From Nymphaea colorata (Eukaryota > Streptophyta > Magnoliopsida > Nymphaeales > Nymphaeaceae): a DNA stretch of 64,000 nucleotides. Shown here piece after piece: positions 20,301-31,369 of the stretch. Under the pieces are notes generated by a model. It was not told the DNA's origin, searched no databases, and was given only the letters and a program-made list of their open reading frames with translations. The stretch is taken from assembly GCF_008831285.2 (NCBI RefSeq), contig NC_045139.1, forward strand, positions 6,852,204 to 6,916,203, read 5' to 3'. How positions within the stretch are numbered: position 1 is the stretch's first letter; the number at the start of each line of letters is the position of its first letter. Both the position numbers and the translations under genes were made by a program.

Positions 20301-23155
20301 TAGGAGTTATGAGGCTATTGAGAAACAAGGGTATTGTAGGAAGAAACGTAACATCAGCACGGTCTCATTTCATGGTTGAAGTAGTAATCAATCCCATGTC
20401 AAACTATTGCACATGCAAGTATGCAAAAAGGCTTTTGCACACATAAGTACTAGTACATCATATATACATGTAAATTACATGCAAAATGTACATAGTCATG
20501 CTACTTTTTCCAATCTATTCTGGACATGAAGCTACAGAATTTACAAAGAACAGAAGTGCAACGGATCTATGTCGCATAAGTGCGGGGTGCAGGTGCCGCC
20601 GTGGCACATCCCAAAAAATTTGAGTGTGGGGGTTCGGCGAGGGTGTACATATAATATATGTACTATATATACAAATATATGTATTCATAATATATATATA
20701 TATATATACACATATATATAATTTTAAGCTTGTTTCTCACCTTAATCTGTCCTTTTTTTTTACTTTCATTACTGTACATAAAGAAAGAAAGAGAGAAGAA
20801 AAAAAGAATGGAGAATATTTTGAACATGCATCCAAGAGGGTAGGTTGGGGTGCATGTCGGAGCTGCACCCGTACCCGCACGACGTGGGTGCGGTCCCTTT
20901 TTTGAAGAGTACGTGTAACATAAAGTGCAACAGATGCAAATGAATAGAGGTTAACAAACAATGATCATCCATCAACAAGCACATGTCAGTCATAGACACT
21001 TTCAAGTCAAGTGTACGATAATACTGATCTCATATAAAGTTGACAATAGAAAAAAGTATGTAGATTGAGCATCAGACAACTATGTAAAGTAGAGCACCAC
21101 CAGCAGGCCTAGCACAACTATGTGTTGCAGAAGTAGTAATTGAACATTATTATCCAAATACTAAAACTGACTGCGACCTCAACTGACAATACCATGAGTC
21201 CATGACGCACAAGGACAAAGCTGAAAGAACATGGGACACATCTTCTGATACATAAAGAATCACACACACACACACACCCGCACATGCGCAAGTATGATGG
21301 TTACGAGTCGACCAGCAGCCCTAGTAAAACTACACATTGTAGCAGCAATAACTATCAAGAATACCCATATGCAACTGCCAAACTGGAAAACAGACTCAGT
21401 CATCAACTGGTAATATTATGACTACATAATAAGGATGTGGCTGAAAGAACATAGAATGATAGAACACATCTTTTGATGGACAATACCCAAAGACACGATA
21501 GCGTAGTGTATAGGTGAAGGCAGGAGAATAAGTTCACATAATGTGGTACTGTGTGACAAGCACATCAGAATCATGGATATCCATATGAAGTGAGCTTCAA
21601 TGTCTTGAAATAGTATCCAAACATGATAATGACTTTAAAAATGCATCTCCCTTAAGTAATGTGGAATATCTTCCAGTTTAAGAAATCATTAACATATACG
21701 CAATCCAACCCTAACTCCATGTGCACATAACCATATGGCTGATACAAAGATTGACCTTTATTTCATTCAAATACAAAATTACAATCAAACAACATAGTAG
21801 CTGCTTTGTAGTTCATGAGCTTCTATAAGTGAAATGTCTATAAATGTCAAGCTACAGGAGCAGATGTACAAAATTTTTTACTATATAAGAAATATTTTCA
21901 TACCAAAGCATTATTTCAACCATCAACCACGAAGAGAAACAGTGAAGAACTTGGCATGGTGTCATGATAACCCGGATAATGAAACCTCTCTGCAAATGGA
22001 ATGATTTTAATTATTTTGAGGTCACCAGGACCGTTAGAAATATCCTTAAATCTAAAGAAGAAAGAGGTTCAACCTCCACCAAGCAATTATTAATCTCAGA
22101 GTTGTGCAATGAAGATCATGCGTCATTCAAGCTATGAGGAGGTAACTCCAAGAAGTACGAATTTTTTTTCCGAATGCACTTCAGACAAAATCATGCAACC
22201 GCCTCCGAGCCCAAAACAATTCCCAACGTTTCTGGGAAAACAAAAGGGAAAAAAAAAACCACAATGCAAAAGGTGAGGACAATCGGAAAAACCTGGAAGG
22301 ATCTCCATGACCAGCCAACCATGGCTCCACCATCGACGCCCCAAAAGTGTCAACAATATGCTTATGGACATCTGACTTGCGGAGATCACCGGCGCTTGCT
22401 CCACTACGGCTGTTCCCCATCGACTTGCTGCACTCTGCAAGGTTCGCCTGCTTCCCCAGCCAATTTAGAGCCTTCATACCATCCTCGAATGCTGCCGGAT
22501 ACCGGTTTTCCGGCGCCAATCTATATCCGACCGCGATCACGATCACATCACAGAGCTTCGCAATGCGCCTGCAGAAGAAATCATTCGAATTCGAATCCTT
22601 GCTCCCTGAAACAAATCCCCCACCATGAAATTGCAAGATTATGGGCAACCGCCGAAGCGATTGGGAAATAGGAATTCCCGGCAGGTACCCTTTATAGCCT
22701 GTCCCACTATCCTGCCCTTTCCTCGTTTCCTTCAAACGGCCGTTAGATCCAGAGACCCTGGCACCGGTCCCATTCGAGCAGTTGGGATCATCTCCATAGC
22801 TATTCCTCCGGGTCTGCTCCGTCGCCGTGGACGCAGGCGAAGAAGTGGCACCACCATAGCTGCTCCGCCGAGAGTGGTTCAGTCGCTTTGAGAGGGGATT
22901 GAAGGGGGATTGCAGGGCAGATTCTGGTAGGAAAATCCGGATAGAAAGGGACGTGAAGGGATCGATATGGATGTCTTTGGTAGCAACGCCGTCCGTGAAG
23001 GAGGCGTTGGCCGGCACCGCCGATTCCTCCTCCGGCCGGGAAGTGACGCCAAAGGGGTCCCCCCCTTCCCCAGGCAATTGGATCCGCGTCTGGAGCCTGT
23101 GCTTCAGGAGTAACTTGAAGAAAACGCTGTACAACTTCACTGCCACGGTTGGCAT
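17359..23155 (-). CDS. Carboxylesterase, CXE16/CXE11 type (alpha/beta hydrolase, 466 aa)
   Basis: Two exons, 23155-22293 and 17896-17359, are joined in phase 2 (AG|G, Arg288) across a 4396-base intron. The product belongs to the plant carboxylesterase/HSL family of the alpha/beta-hydrolase fold and should cleave small esters. The natural substrate is not known. Visible residues are the HGGG oxyanion hole (177-180), the nucleophile Ser295 in GVSCG, Asp398 in EHDWMRD and His428 in DAVHEF. The C-terminus SLRGHEFSY and the N-terminus MP.VAVKLYSVFFK match my memory of Arabidopsis CXE16. The preferred start is the ATG at 23155; the frame is open six bases further only through a TTG. Residues about 90-160 form a hydrophilic insert with RRSSYG and RRNSYG, which look like kinase sites. 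This region is shared with the subfamily and absent from most CXEs. A TATA-like AATAAATA lies near 23,413 on the minus strand. Confidence 0.93.
19435..19639. repeat. 102-bp tandem duplication in the CXE intron
   Basis: Two adjacent units begin CCAAACTGGAGAAAGACA and end ATAACCATGACAA, differing at only a few positions. It is a recent direct duplication with no coding meaning. Confidence 0.85.
20567..20922. mobile_element. Mutator-like MITE, copy 1 (in CXE intron)
   Basis: The left terminus CTATGTCGCATAAGTGCGG and the inverted right terminus TTATGTTACACGTACTC are imperfect inverted repeats. The element is flanked by AAGTGCAACGGAT (20554-20566) and AAGTGCAACAGAT (20923-20935), 12 of 13 bases alike, which fits a long (9-bp or more) target duplication. 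The interior has GC-rich GTGCAGGTGCCGCCGTGG and CTGCACCCGTACCCGCACG blocks around a TA-rich centre. The same blocks recur at 28427. There is no transposase. Confidence 0.75.
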
Positions 23156-23690
23156 TATCAACCTCTCTTCCGTCCGTCTGCACCAATCTTGTTTCTCTCC
23201 TTAGAATCGAAGGCAGGTCCTTGATTGGAGAGGTCAGCACTGGTGCTAATCCTCACACGCCGTGGATATTCCTTTTCTTTCTTTCTCTGTAATTCTTGTT
23301 CCTCAATATACCATCTCTATCAAAGAGATAGATTTATTCACGACAATTGGTGGGGTCACCTGCTTCTTTCCTCGCACGCAACCGACGGAGCTCGGAGCGT
23401 TCCCGTTCCTCTATTTATTCTTCACTACCCACAAAACGCCGCCGGATAACCTGCCACAGGTGATTAGGAACGACGGTGGAGGGCGGTAATCTTTCATGGC
23501 ACGAAAAGTTTACCCGTCCGTCGTTCTTTCTCTCTCCAGAAATTTCGTTTCTCTCTCTAGAAATAGAGGGGAGAGAATGGGCGGGTAGGCCTGACCTCTC
23601 GAGGAGCTTGTGCAGAGGGGAAGCGCGGTTCCCTTGTTTGAGTGAGAGAATCAGAAGAGAAAAGGCTCTCGATTACTAATAGAGTCGGGC
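23156..23690. other. Upstream region of the carboxylesterase gene
   Basis: On the minus strand this holds the expected 5' UTR and promoter. A TATA-like AATAAATA lies near 23,413, about 250 bases before the start codon, with CT/GA-rich stretches around 23,270-23,330 and 23,525-23,580. The open frames here are not supported as coding. Confidence 0.4.
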
Positions 23691-24279
23691 ACATTTATTG
23701 ACTGCCTAAATATCAAGATATATTGATAAGATAACAAACAATTTATGATATAATGAAATAATAGGTAGATTAACATAACTATAAAATAACAAAAAATTTA
23801 TAAGAAGATCAGATAACAACAACATAATGTTTATAAGATAATAACATATTTATGAAATAATAAAATAATATTAAATAATAATATTTAGGAGATAATGTTT
23901 TTTTACTATCTAGATGAGTATATTAGTTATAACGATATGTATATACCAAATTTATATTAAAACTTTTTTTTATAAGTTTTTTATTTAAAAAAATCATCAA
24001 TCATAAATATTTTTTATTATTTCGTGCACAAAATTGACTTATATAGCACTTGGGAAGTAAACACAACCGCGGTTCAGTTACATGACCGGCCGTTAAACGT
24101 AATAAATGAAGTCGGTTTATTTAATAACATTCCAAATTAGTCCAGCTATTTCCAACCTCCAAATGTATTTGAATTATTTCAAACGTCAACTTTATGTACT
24201 TTTTATTATTTCCAAAAGTTTATACATTCCCACATAAGGACATCATTCAAAAGCTAATGTATGACAGAAGGTATTTTGT

Positions 24280-24405
24280 ATTTACCGACGCTTGTATTTA
24301 AATTACATTTTTTATTTTCAAATTATATTTTAAGTGAGTGTTGCGGGTTTTCAAATTATAATTCTGACGTTGATTGGAATCCCAAGGTCACGAACGTCGG
24401 TAAAT
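24280..24405. mobile_element. CACTA-like subterminal inverted repeat remnant
   Basis: ATTTACCGACG (24280-24290) is repeated as its exact inverse CGTCGGTAAAT (24395-24405). TACCGACG/CGTCGGTA words are commonly seen in terminal regions of plant CACTA elements. No CACTA terminus is visible, so this is at most a remnant. Confidence 0.35.
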
Positions 24406-24888
24406 AAGTTTCCCCGAAAAATTATTCCCAGGCGGATGCCGACGCCGACAAGATGCTACCGCGGTGAAAACCGTAGCCACTTTTTCGGAAAGCCAAGTTG
24501 GGGCCACTATTTGCTCTGCTGTCCCGCCACGCACTTTGCCGTTGTATCAAGCAACGCAGCCGAAATTGCTGCCGACAATTCGCTTCCATCTTGCATTTGA
24601 AAACCGTGGCTCTTCCCTCTACGATTTCAAATCTTCCGGTATTTAGAATAAATTTTTGAAATCATGCCTGGAAGTCTGTTGAAGTTCGAACCATTTCATT
24701 GAAAATTATACAAATCTGAATCCGAATGCTTTTGTTCAAAAAGTCAAGAAAGAGAGAAGAACCCGTCCATTTAACCCCATAGCCGCATTCATAATCACAA
24801 GATCAATACTCTAAGATATTATCAGGATAGCACTCTCTAATACTCGTATATGGTTACTACACACCACTCAATTTGATCGATTATGCTA

Positions 24889-25035
24889 CCCCGGAGCAAA
24901 GGTAGGGTCCGTTCGCAAAGGCCCTGGCCCCACCTCAAAAAAAAAAAAAAATTACATGTAAATTTTAAAAAATTTCACGTATAAAAATTTTGAAAAATGA
25001 TATTTCAACTCATATCAAAATTTAAACACACTTAA
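24889..25035 (+). repeat. Dispersed repeat, family X, copy 3
   Basis: The head GGTAGGGTCCGTTCGCAAAG is followed by GGCCCTGGCCCCACCTC, a poly-A run, and the AAAATTTTGAAAAATGATAT body. It is in the same orientation as the copy at 1671. Confidence 0.6.
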
Positions 25036-26421
25036 AGTTTATGCAATAATTACAAGCGCACATAATTTCCTGATATTGTTGAAAGCATGCCTGCCCCCTT
25101 TTGGGCTCATGGATAAAATTTCTTTGATCTTGTAGATATTTTAATTATTTATCTCGTTAATCCACCTTAAGTGATTGATAACTTAAAACTATTCCTTGTT
25201 AGTCTACGCGTTTTTAGGGTGAATTTAGGCATCAAAATTCACCATGTTGAACTATAGTAAGTTTAGTTTTTTTTAGTATAATCAGACTCTAAATAAGAAT
25301 GAAATTGAAGTATTAATGTCATATATATATATATGATCACATCAGCTCTTTCACAAAGACTTTGAAGACAAGGTTAGCACGCCAAAATGAACCGTGTCAA
25401 ACGCATGAAGCATGGTCAAAAAATGCTCATCCTTTGATTTCTTCTTGTTTCTGCCTTCTAGACTCCATTGACCTAATCCAAAGCCTTGGTCAAAGGTCAG
25501 TATACGAAGAAAGCGTGGTCTCGTAATTGTCCTGTAATACCCAGATTGAGTTATGTTGATCCATATCCATATCCAAATTACCTACGATACCATGATCAAT
25601 CATTCATTCATTAATCATTATCCCCTCATGTTTTATATCATTTCTTCCGAAAAAAACCGTTGATTAAATGGTCTGTGGGACATGTACATATGCGCATGAC
25701 AGCAAAATATCAATGAGCATTCAATAAGAAAAGGCATAATGTCACACTTCAAAAGTTTAGTCTCGTATTTAAGATTGCTAAAAAAATTGAAGATTATAAA
25801 AGAGTTGGTAAATGATTGGTTGTCTATACTCATGTACGTTGAGAAAATATGACCATGTGTTTTTACTAAACAAGATTCAATTAACAATGAAAAACTCAAA
25901 ATTTATGATAATAATGACTGTAGTATAAACTGCAAAATACTCTTATCATTATTCGTTACTAAGGCGACACATCTTTATAGTCATTATCTGATCATTAATT
26001 GGCTGGAAAGCATTGGGAATATGGTAAAATAACACTGTAAAGAGTGTCAAGTGGAACTGTCATTTTATCGTATGGGCTTTCTTTTAATACTGTTTATCAT
26101 AAAACTTGGCAGTTAGGCTCATCTTCCATTCAAAAATAAAACGGAATCAACTTGGTTCTGTTGACACAAAGTTTTTGTAGCTCAGGAAGGAGTTCTACAA
26201 TTTTTGTTGTAAAACTTCATCACGAAAAAAAGCAAGATGAGTAAGGAGAAAGGTCATGAATGCTTTATCCTTAGGAATCCTTAGGAGGGGTTGACACAAT
26301 AGAAGGGGTAGGGGCTCGTAAGCGATTAGTCTCTTTTTCGAGCTCCCGACATCAACTTTCTGTACTGCAAAAGAGAAAACACGATATGCAAGTTGAATCG
26401 TCAAAAGGGCACCATTCCAAG

Positions 26422-26883
26422 TAGGGATGTCAACGGATCGGATTCGGATCGGATACATCTTCAACCATATCCGTTTTTTCGGATATTCATATATTCGGAT
26501 TCGGATTCGGATTCGAATTCGGACAAAGCAAAGTCATATCCGAATCCGAATCCGAAATCCGATTTTACAATCCGAATCCGATCCGAATCCAATTTTTATA
26601 TTTATATCCGAATCCGAATCCGAATTTTGAACCGAATTTTGCCATTTTTCAAGCATTAGATAGAGGATATTTGTCTAAAACTGAATCTGATCCGAATCCG
26701 TATCCGAATCCGATCCGATATTCATGTATATCCGAATCCGAATCCGAATCCGATCGGATGTCATTTATTAAATCCGAATCCGATCCGATTTCTTAATCGG
26801 ATATTAAATTTTTATCCATATCCGTTTTTTTCGGATCGGATCGGTCGGATATCCGATTCAAATCGGATATATTGACATCCCTA
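26422..26883. mobile_element. hAT-type MITE with perfect 8-bp target duplication
   Basis: This 462-bp element has exact 12-bp terminal inverted repeats TAGGGATGTCAA and TTGACATCCCTA, and is flanked on both sides by ATTCCAAG (26414-26421 and 26884-26891). The 8-bp duplication and the TAGGGATG terminus both point to the hAT superfamily. The interior is almost wholly the hexamer GGATTC/CGGATT on one arm and CCGAAT/ATCCGA on the other, so single strands could fold into a long imperfect hairpin. No coding capacity is visible. Confidence 0.9.
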
Positions 26884-26891
26884 ATTCCAAG

Positions 26892-27776
26892 GCACTAAAA
26901 GCATCCCTGAACCCTAAGGAGATTGGAGGGGAAAGGGGAGGAGCTGGCCTTTACTCGGGCGGCGAGAATAGCCTCCCACTCACCAAAAGGTAACAAATGC
27001 CTTAAAAGTTTTGCATCAAAGGGCATTCAAAAAGCAAACACCTAGTCTTCTATCTTTATCATCAAGAGAAAGTGAACGAGCTTTGGGTATATACTCTTGC
27101 GTTCTACAAAAGACATGATAACAAAAAGGGATATTAAACGATGCATGTGACCTTAAAATGGAAATGGCACAAAGAGTTTTTGTTTCTTACACTTTACAAA
27201 TTAAGCAAAACTTTAGTAAAGCCGAAAATTTAGGGTAGGGACGGTGGACCACTCGCATCAAATAACAACAGATGAATAACTAAAGTTCACTAATATGACA
27301 TTGAAAAACAAATAGCTATTTTAAAGTCATGCATTGACATAATAGGTCCCTAAAGCAAGCAAATGACAGAAGTTCATACAAAAGTGTGAATTATATGAAA
27401 AAAAAAATTACATGAAACAATGCAGACAAAATGGATAACAAATTTACGTGCCATGTTGTGATAAAGAAAAGTTTAAGACGTCCGATATGAACAAGCACAT
27501 ACATCAACACGTACTATTTTCTTAAATTAGAAACATAATTACTAGTGGAGAAGATCCACTTATTTATTTGTCATAGTGTATCATTAAGTATACCGCTCAT
27601 AAACAACTTTAATTGCCAATGTGAAGCTCTCATTTTCTAACAAGAGCAACTCCTCTCGACATTCAAGCTGAAAGAGTTCCAGAGTTTTAACATTCAAGAA
27701 GCTCTCTACTAAACTAAATTAGCAGGAACCTGCCTGATACCAACTTATGGAAAAGAATGGCATCTATGTACTAACC
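26892..27776. other. 3' flank of the GDSL gene
   Basis: AT-rich sequence between the MITE and the GDSL stop codon, without recognisable features. It must include the GDSL 3' UTR, whose end cannot be placed. Confidence 0.5.
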
Positions 27777-30700
27777 TTAGCGCAGTTCTTCCAGAGCAGA
27801 GATATGTGAAGCAGGGGGAAACTGCAGTCCGATCTCATAAGCAAGATGTTCCACATTATAAGGATAGACTACCTCTTGAAGCTGTGACAAGTAGGCTCTC
27901 TCCACTAGCTGCTTATAACCAGCCTCTGTTAGGTGCGCCCCATCAAAGTAGAGGTAGCTGTCCCTCTCCAGGCAGGGGTTCCCCCCTTTCTCGCACATCG
28001 TCTGCTCTGTTGCAGCTGACCGCGGACAGCAGCTCTCGTTCACCACCTTGAACCCTGATTGTGGCATAAAAAAATCTCATCCTCGCGGTTGTTCATCATG
28101 CCAACTTTTGATGGCAAGTTTCTCTTATCTAATCGCTTATTTCTGTACGTAATTTATGCAATCAGAAGCAACATATTCGAGAACGGAGTGAGTTAACTGA
28201 GCTCAAGCCTGACTAATTATCTTTGGGTTGAATAAAAAAAAATATATGAATCAGCGCCTAGAGAAGTCATGCATGAATGAATTTCTCTCTAGTGGCTGAA
28301 AAGATGTACTTAATGGATATTGTTCGTCCAAAGTGAACACTGCCTTCTGAATCAAATAGGCCTTCAAGATGCAGGATATCATCATCCTGCAACTTCCTTT
28401 CTCCTAGGTATGCAACTGGTTAGTAGCTATGTCAGATGGCTGCAGGGTGCAGTTGATGGTGTAAGATGCGGCAAGTTCAAAAAAAAAATTGAGTGTGAGT
28501 GCGCGAGAGAATAATATATATATATATGTTATCTGTTCTATAATTAATTTTATTTGTCTATATTTTTAAACTTTTTTTATCAAGGTTACCTTAATTTCAT
28601 ACAAAATTTAAAGTTTTATTAAATAAAATAAGGGAGGAGAGAGAAAAAAAGGAAAAAAGAAGAGGGAAAGATAAAAAAGGAAAAAATTGAAAGAAAAAAC
28701 AAGAGAAAAGAAGAATGAGTGCGATCAGCAGCACCCGATTCAGTTTGACCGGGTTGGGTGCCGTGTCGGGCTGCACCCGCACCCAAGTCGATGCGGGTAT
28801 GCCACCATATTTGGCGCACCAGTGTGACTTAGGTGGGCAGTCTCTTGGAAGTGCCCAAGTACCACTTCATTGGATAGAGATGTAACATTCAAAATTGACT
28901 TCATGCAACCCAAAAAACTCAGAACTTCAAAGCCATATTCTAAACATTTTACGTTCAGAAACAATTACAGTGATTTAAGATTTGTTTCCACTGTTGCACA
29001 ATAGACTTTTGTCTTGAAAGTTGAAGAAAACGTAGATCAAAGCTCCCCTTTTTCAACCTTCGTTTAGGCCTCCCTAGAGTTAAAGTACACCTTGGCGAGA
29101 ATACAATCACAATGCTTATCAAGGAAATCAAGCATGCCTTTACGAAAGAAAATAGTAACTCCTGAAAAAACGCTTAGCCAGGGACAACAAAAACATGCTC
29201 AAGTTCTGAAGCTTTTGGATTTCTTAACTTCAAAGAAAAAGTACATCATCAAAGATTTGGCAGTTAAAAATGAAACCAAAATTCGAGTATGCTTTGTTAT
29301 TTTCACGAAAATTAAAGCCGTTTGTCTGTGAATTAATTAGCGAGAACACAGTGCTATTATTTTTCAGAATTTCAATGGCAGATAATTGCAAACTTACCCT
29401 TAGCTGCTGGATCATCTAAAATATCTCCGATGATGTTGTACGTATTCACTACAACCACATGTGATCCAGGCATCACCTGCTTCATGCGATCTATGGAAGA
29501 TCTAAGCCGTGCGTTGAACAATGCAGCTGCGTGGTTCATCTTTTCAAAGCATGTTCCTTCCTTCTCCCTTAGATGGGGGACGCACCCCAATTGTTGCAGA
29601 CCGATCAACACAAACTTTCTAGCTCCCAAATCGTACAAGTTCTGCACCCAAAATTACTCACTGCCGTCTCCTCTTAAGACACAATTCCATAACTTTTATT
29701 TTTGTGAAAAAATCTCATTATCAGAAGAATCTTGGGCAACAGAAATTTTTAGGAAAATGAGGCCATATATACTATATAAATTGTAATAGTAACATGAATT
29801 ATCTACAATAACTGCTTTAGCATTACATATGTGTCAATAAAACAAGACAGTGAAAATAAAAAGCATCTCTTTTCAGTTGCCCAGCTGCTCTGAGCATTTT
29901 ATTGGATTTATATTTTCGAAAAAATCGCCAGAATTGCTGATTATATTTCATAGTACCAAGTTTGCATTGATGGTGACGATTGTTAGTAGGAAAACCAAAA
30001 AAAAAAAAATTCCACACCTTGAGTTCTTGAATGTAATCTTCAATAAGGCTATGCAGGGACTCATCTGTTACACAATGTTTGCTCTGAGTAGATTTGATGC
30101 ACATCTTGTAACAATCATTACCTCCGGAGCTGAAGAGGAATATACCCTTGAATAGCAGCTCAGAGACTTGGCTGCTGTTGAGTTGGGACCTCAAATCTGG
30201 TAATGTCACGTCTTCGAATATCTTGATTTGTTGGGCCACTGGTATACACCTGGACTGCAGAACATTCATCCGAAATATTTTTTTTTATTGCTTCAGATGG
30301 GAAGAAAGCATGTGTTCTTTTAAACTTATGGCAGGGCAATGATTTGAAGCTCAGAAATGAACACTATTCTGTGATTGAAAACGCAAATGAGATGGAGTAC
30401 AATTCAGCAATACTTTCTTGTACAATTCCCTTGACATGAAAAAATCTACTGAAATTTGTACTCCCAGCAGCACACAGATCCCTTTTTGTTGAATAGAGCT
30501 GAGGTTATGTCTAAATAACTCTTCCCAACCACAGATCATTTGATGTTAACAGTTTAAAGCTCCATTCTAAGTGGTCAGTGTTAAAGAGGCAAAATGGTTG
30601 GAAGCCTCAACCAATTACTGATGACCAAGAAATCTTTGACACAAAGGTGGCTACCAAAGAGAACGACGCCAAACTAATAGGCCATGTTACTTACATGTTC

Positions 30701-31114
30701 ACAATGCATTTCAAGAATCCCAGACCCACCAGAGGCATAATTGACACCAGCAAGAACCCTCTTTCCTCTGGTTTCAGGATCCAGTGCAGCAGGAAGGAAG
30801 TCATGGATGCCCAACAGCTGACCCAAGATATCAGCTGGATTTCTGCCATTAGTGACCCTCCCACTAGGCCCCTTGGGGAAGTCCACCCCATAAGGCAGGA
30901 AGTCAAAATGCACGCTCGGGTTCTTCAGTTGGAGATTGTTACCATTGTCAAGAAAGGAGTCCCCAAAGACAAACAAGGGTGGGACAACTTTGCTATGTAT
31001 TGACGTAACTGAGTGTGAAGAAGGGATTTGAAGTGAAACAAGCACGAACGGGAAGAAGAAGAAGGAGAAGAAGTTGATGAGAGAGCGGGAAGAGGGGAAA
31101 GAATTTCTTGGCAT
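27777..31114 (-). CDS. GDSL esterase/lipase, secreted SGNH hydrolase (392 aa)
   Basis: Four exons are joined in frame: 31114-30695, 30254-30018, 29641-29398 and 28054-27777. Introns begin GTAAGT, GTGTGG and GTAAGT and end CAG. The protein starts with a hydrophobic signal peptide (about residues 10-35). The block I motif FVFGDSFLDNGNN has catalytic Ser53. NYASGGSG supplies the block II glycine, GGND at 184-187 the block III asparagine, and DGAH near the C-terminus carries Asp338 and His341. Such enzymes hydrolyse acyl or acetyl esters and are usually secreted to the wall or apoplast. The substrate cannot be told from sequence. The length is slightly above the usual 350-380 residues because of a longer C-terminal tail (VEHLAYEIGLQFPPASH...). 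The start ATG at 31114 gives a good signal peptide. Confidence 0.92.
28427..28832. mobile_element. Mutator-like MITE, copy 2 (in GDSL intron 3)
   Basis: The left end CTATGTCAGATGGCTGCAGG and the inverted right end CTAAGTCACACTGGTGCGCC match imperfectly and resemble the termini of the copies at 20567 and 57299. The interior has GGGTGCAG and CGGGCTGCACCCGCACCC blocks around an A/T and GA-rich centre. No convincing target duplication was found, so this copy is probably older or rearranged. Confidence 0.6.
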
Positions 31115-31369
31115 GATATCTGCAGCAATTAAGAGGCAGGAATCGGCTCACCCAAATGAACAGCAGTATGGGGAAAATAGAGTGGGAGAAGAAACAATCT
31201 CTAGGCAATAAAGAGGGACTTGCGCACAAGAAAAATACGACGGAAGAAAGGAAACACTGTAGAGAAAACGTGGGGACAGCGCCTGAGATATGTCGTCACA
31301 AACACCAATGATGGTGGTGCTTGATTCCCAAGAAACAGGACCTAACATCTGAAATTATCTGGAGAAATA

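Larger units (their letters stand above)
17897..22292 (-). other. Long intron of the carboxylesterase gene
   Basis: The intron opens GTTTTT at 22292 and closes TGTGCAG at 17897. It holds a near-identical 102-bp tandem duplication (19435-19639), diverged duplicated blocks (18905-19003 and 19048-19150; about 21090-21270 and 21310-21480) and a Mutator-like MITE (20567-20922). No nested gene was found. Confidence 0.85.
23691..26413. other. AT-rich intergenic stretch with repeat debris
   Basis: Apart from the CACTA-like remnant (24280-24405) and family X copy 3 (24889-25035), nothing is recognisable. Positions 23,700-24,050 are extremely AT-rich. A moderately GC-rich patch at 24,410-24,620 has short open frames but no family resemblance. 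Confidence 0.5.

Noticed and set aside
22181-22292. Continuation of CXE exon 1 past Arg288 (RFFRLSSPFALWFF...)
   Set aside because: It departs from the conserved family sequence exactly at a GT donor, and the conserved CVLLGVSCG resumes at 17896.
22174-22671. 165-codon plus-strand frame and others over 22.1-23.2 kb
   Set aside because: They are shadows of the first exon of the carboxylesterase, which is conserved on the minus strand.
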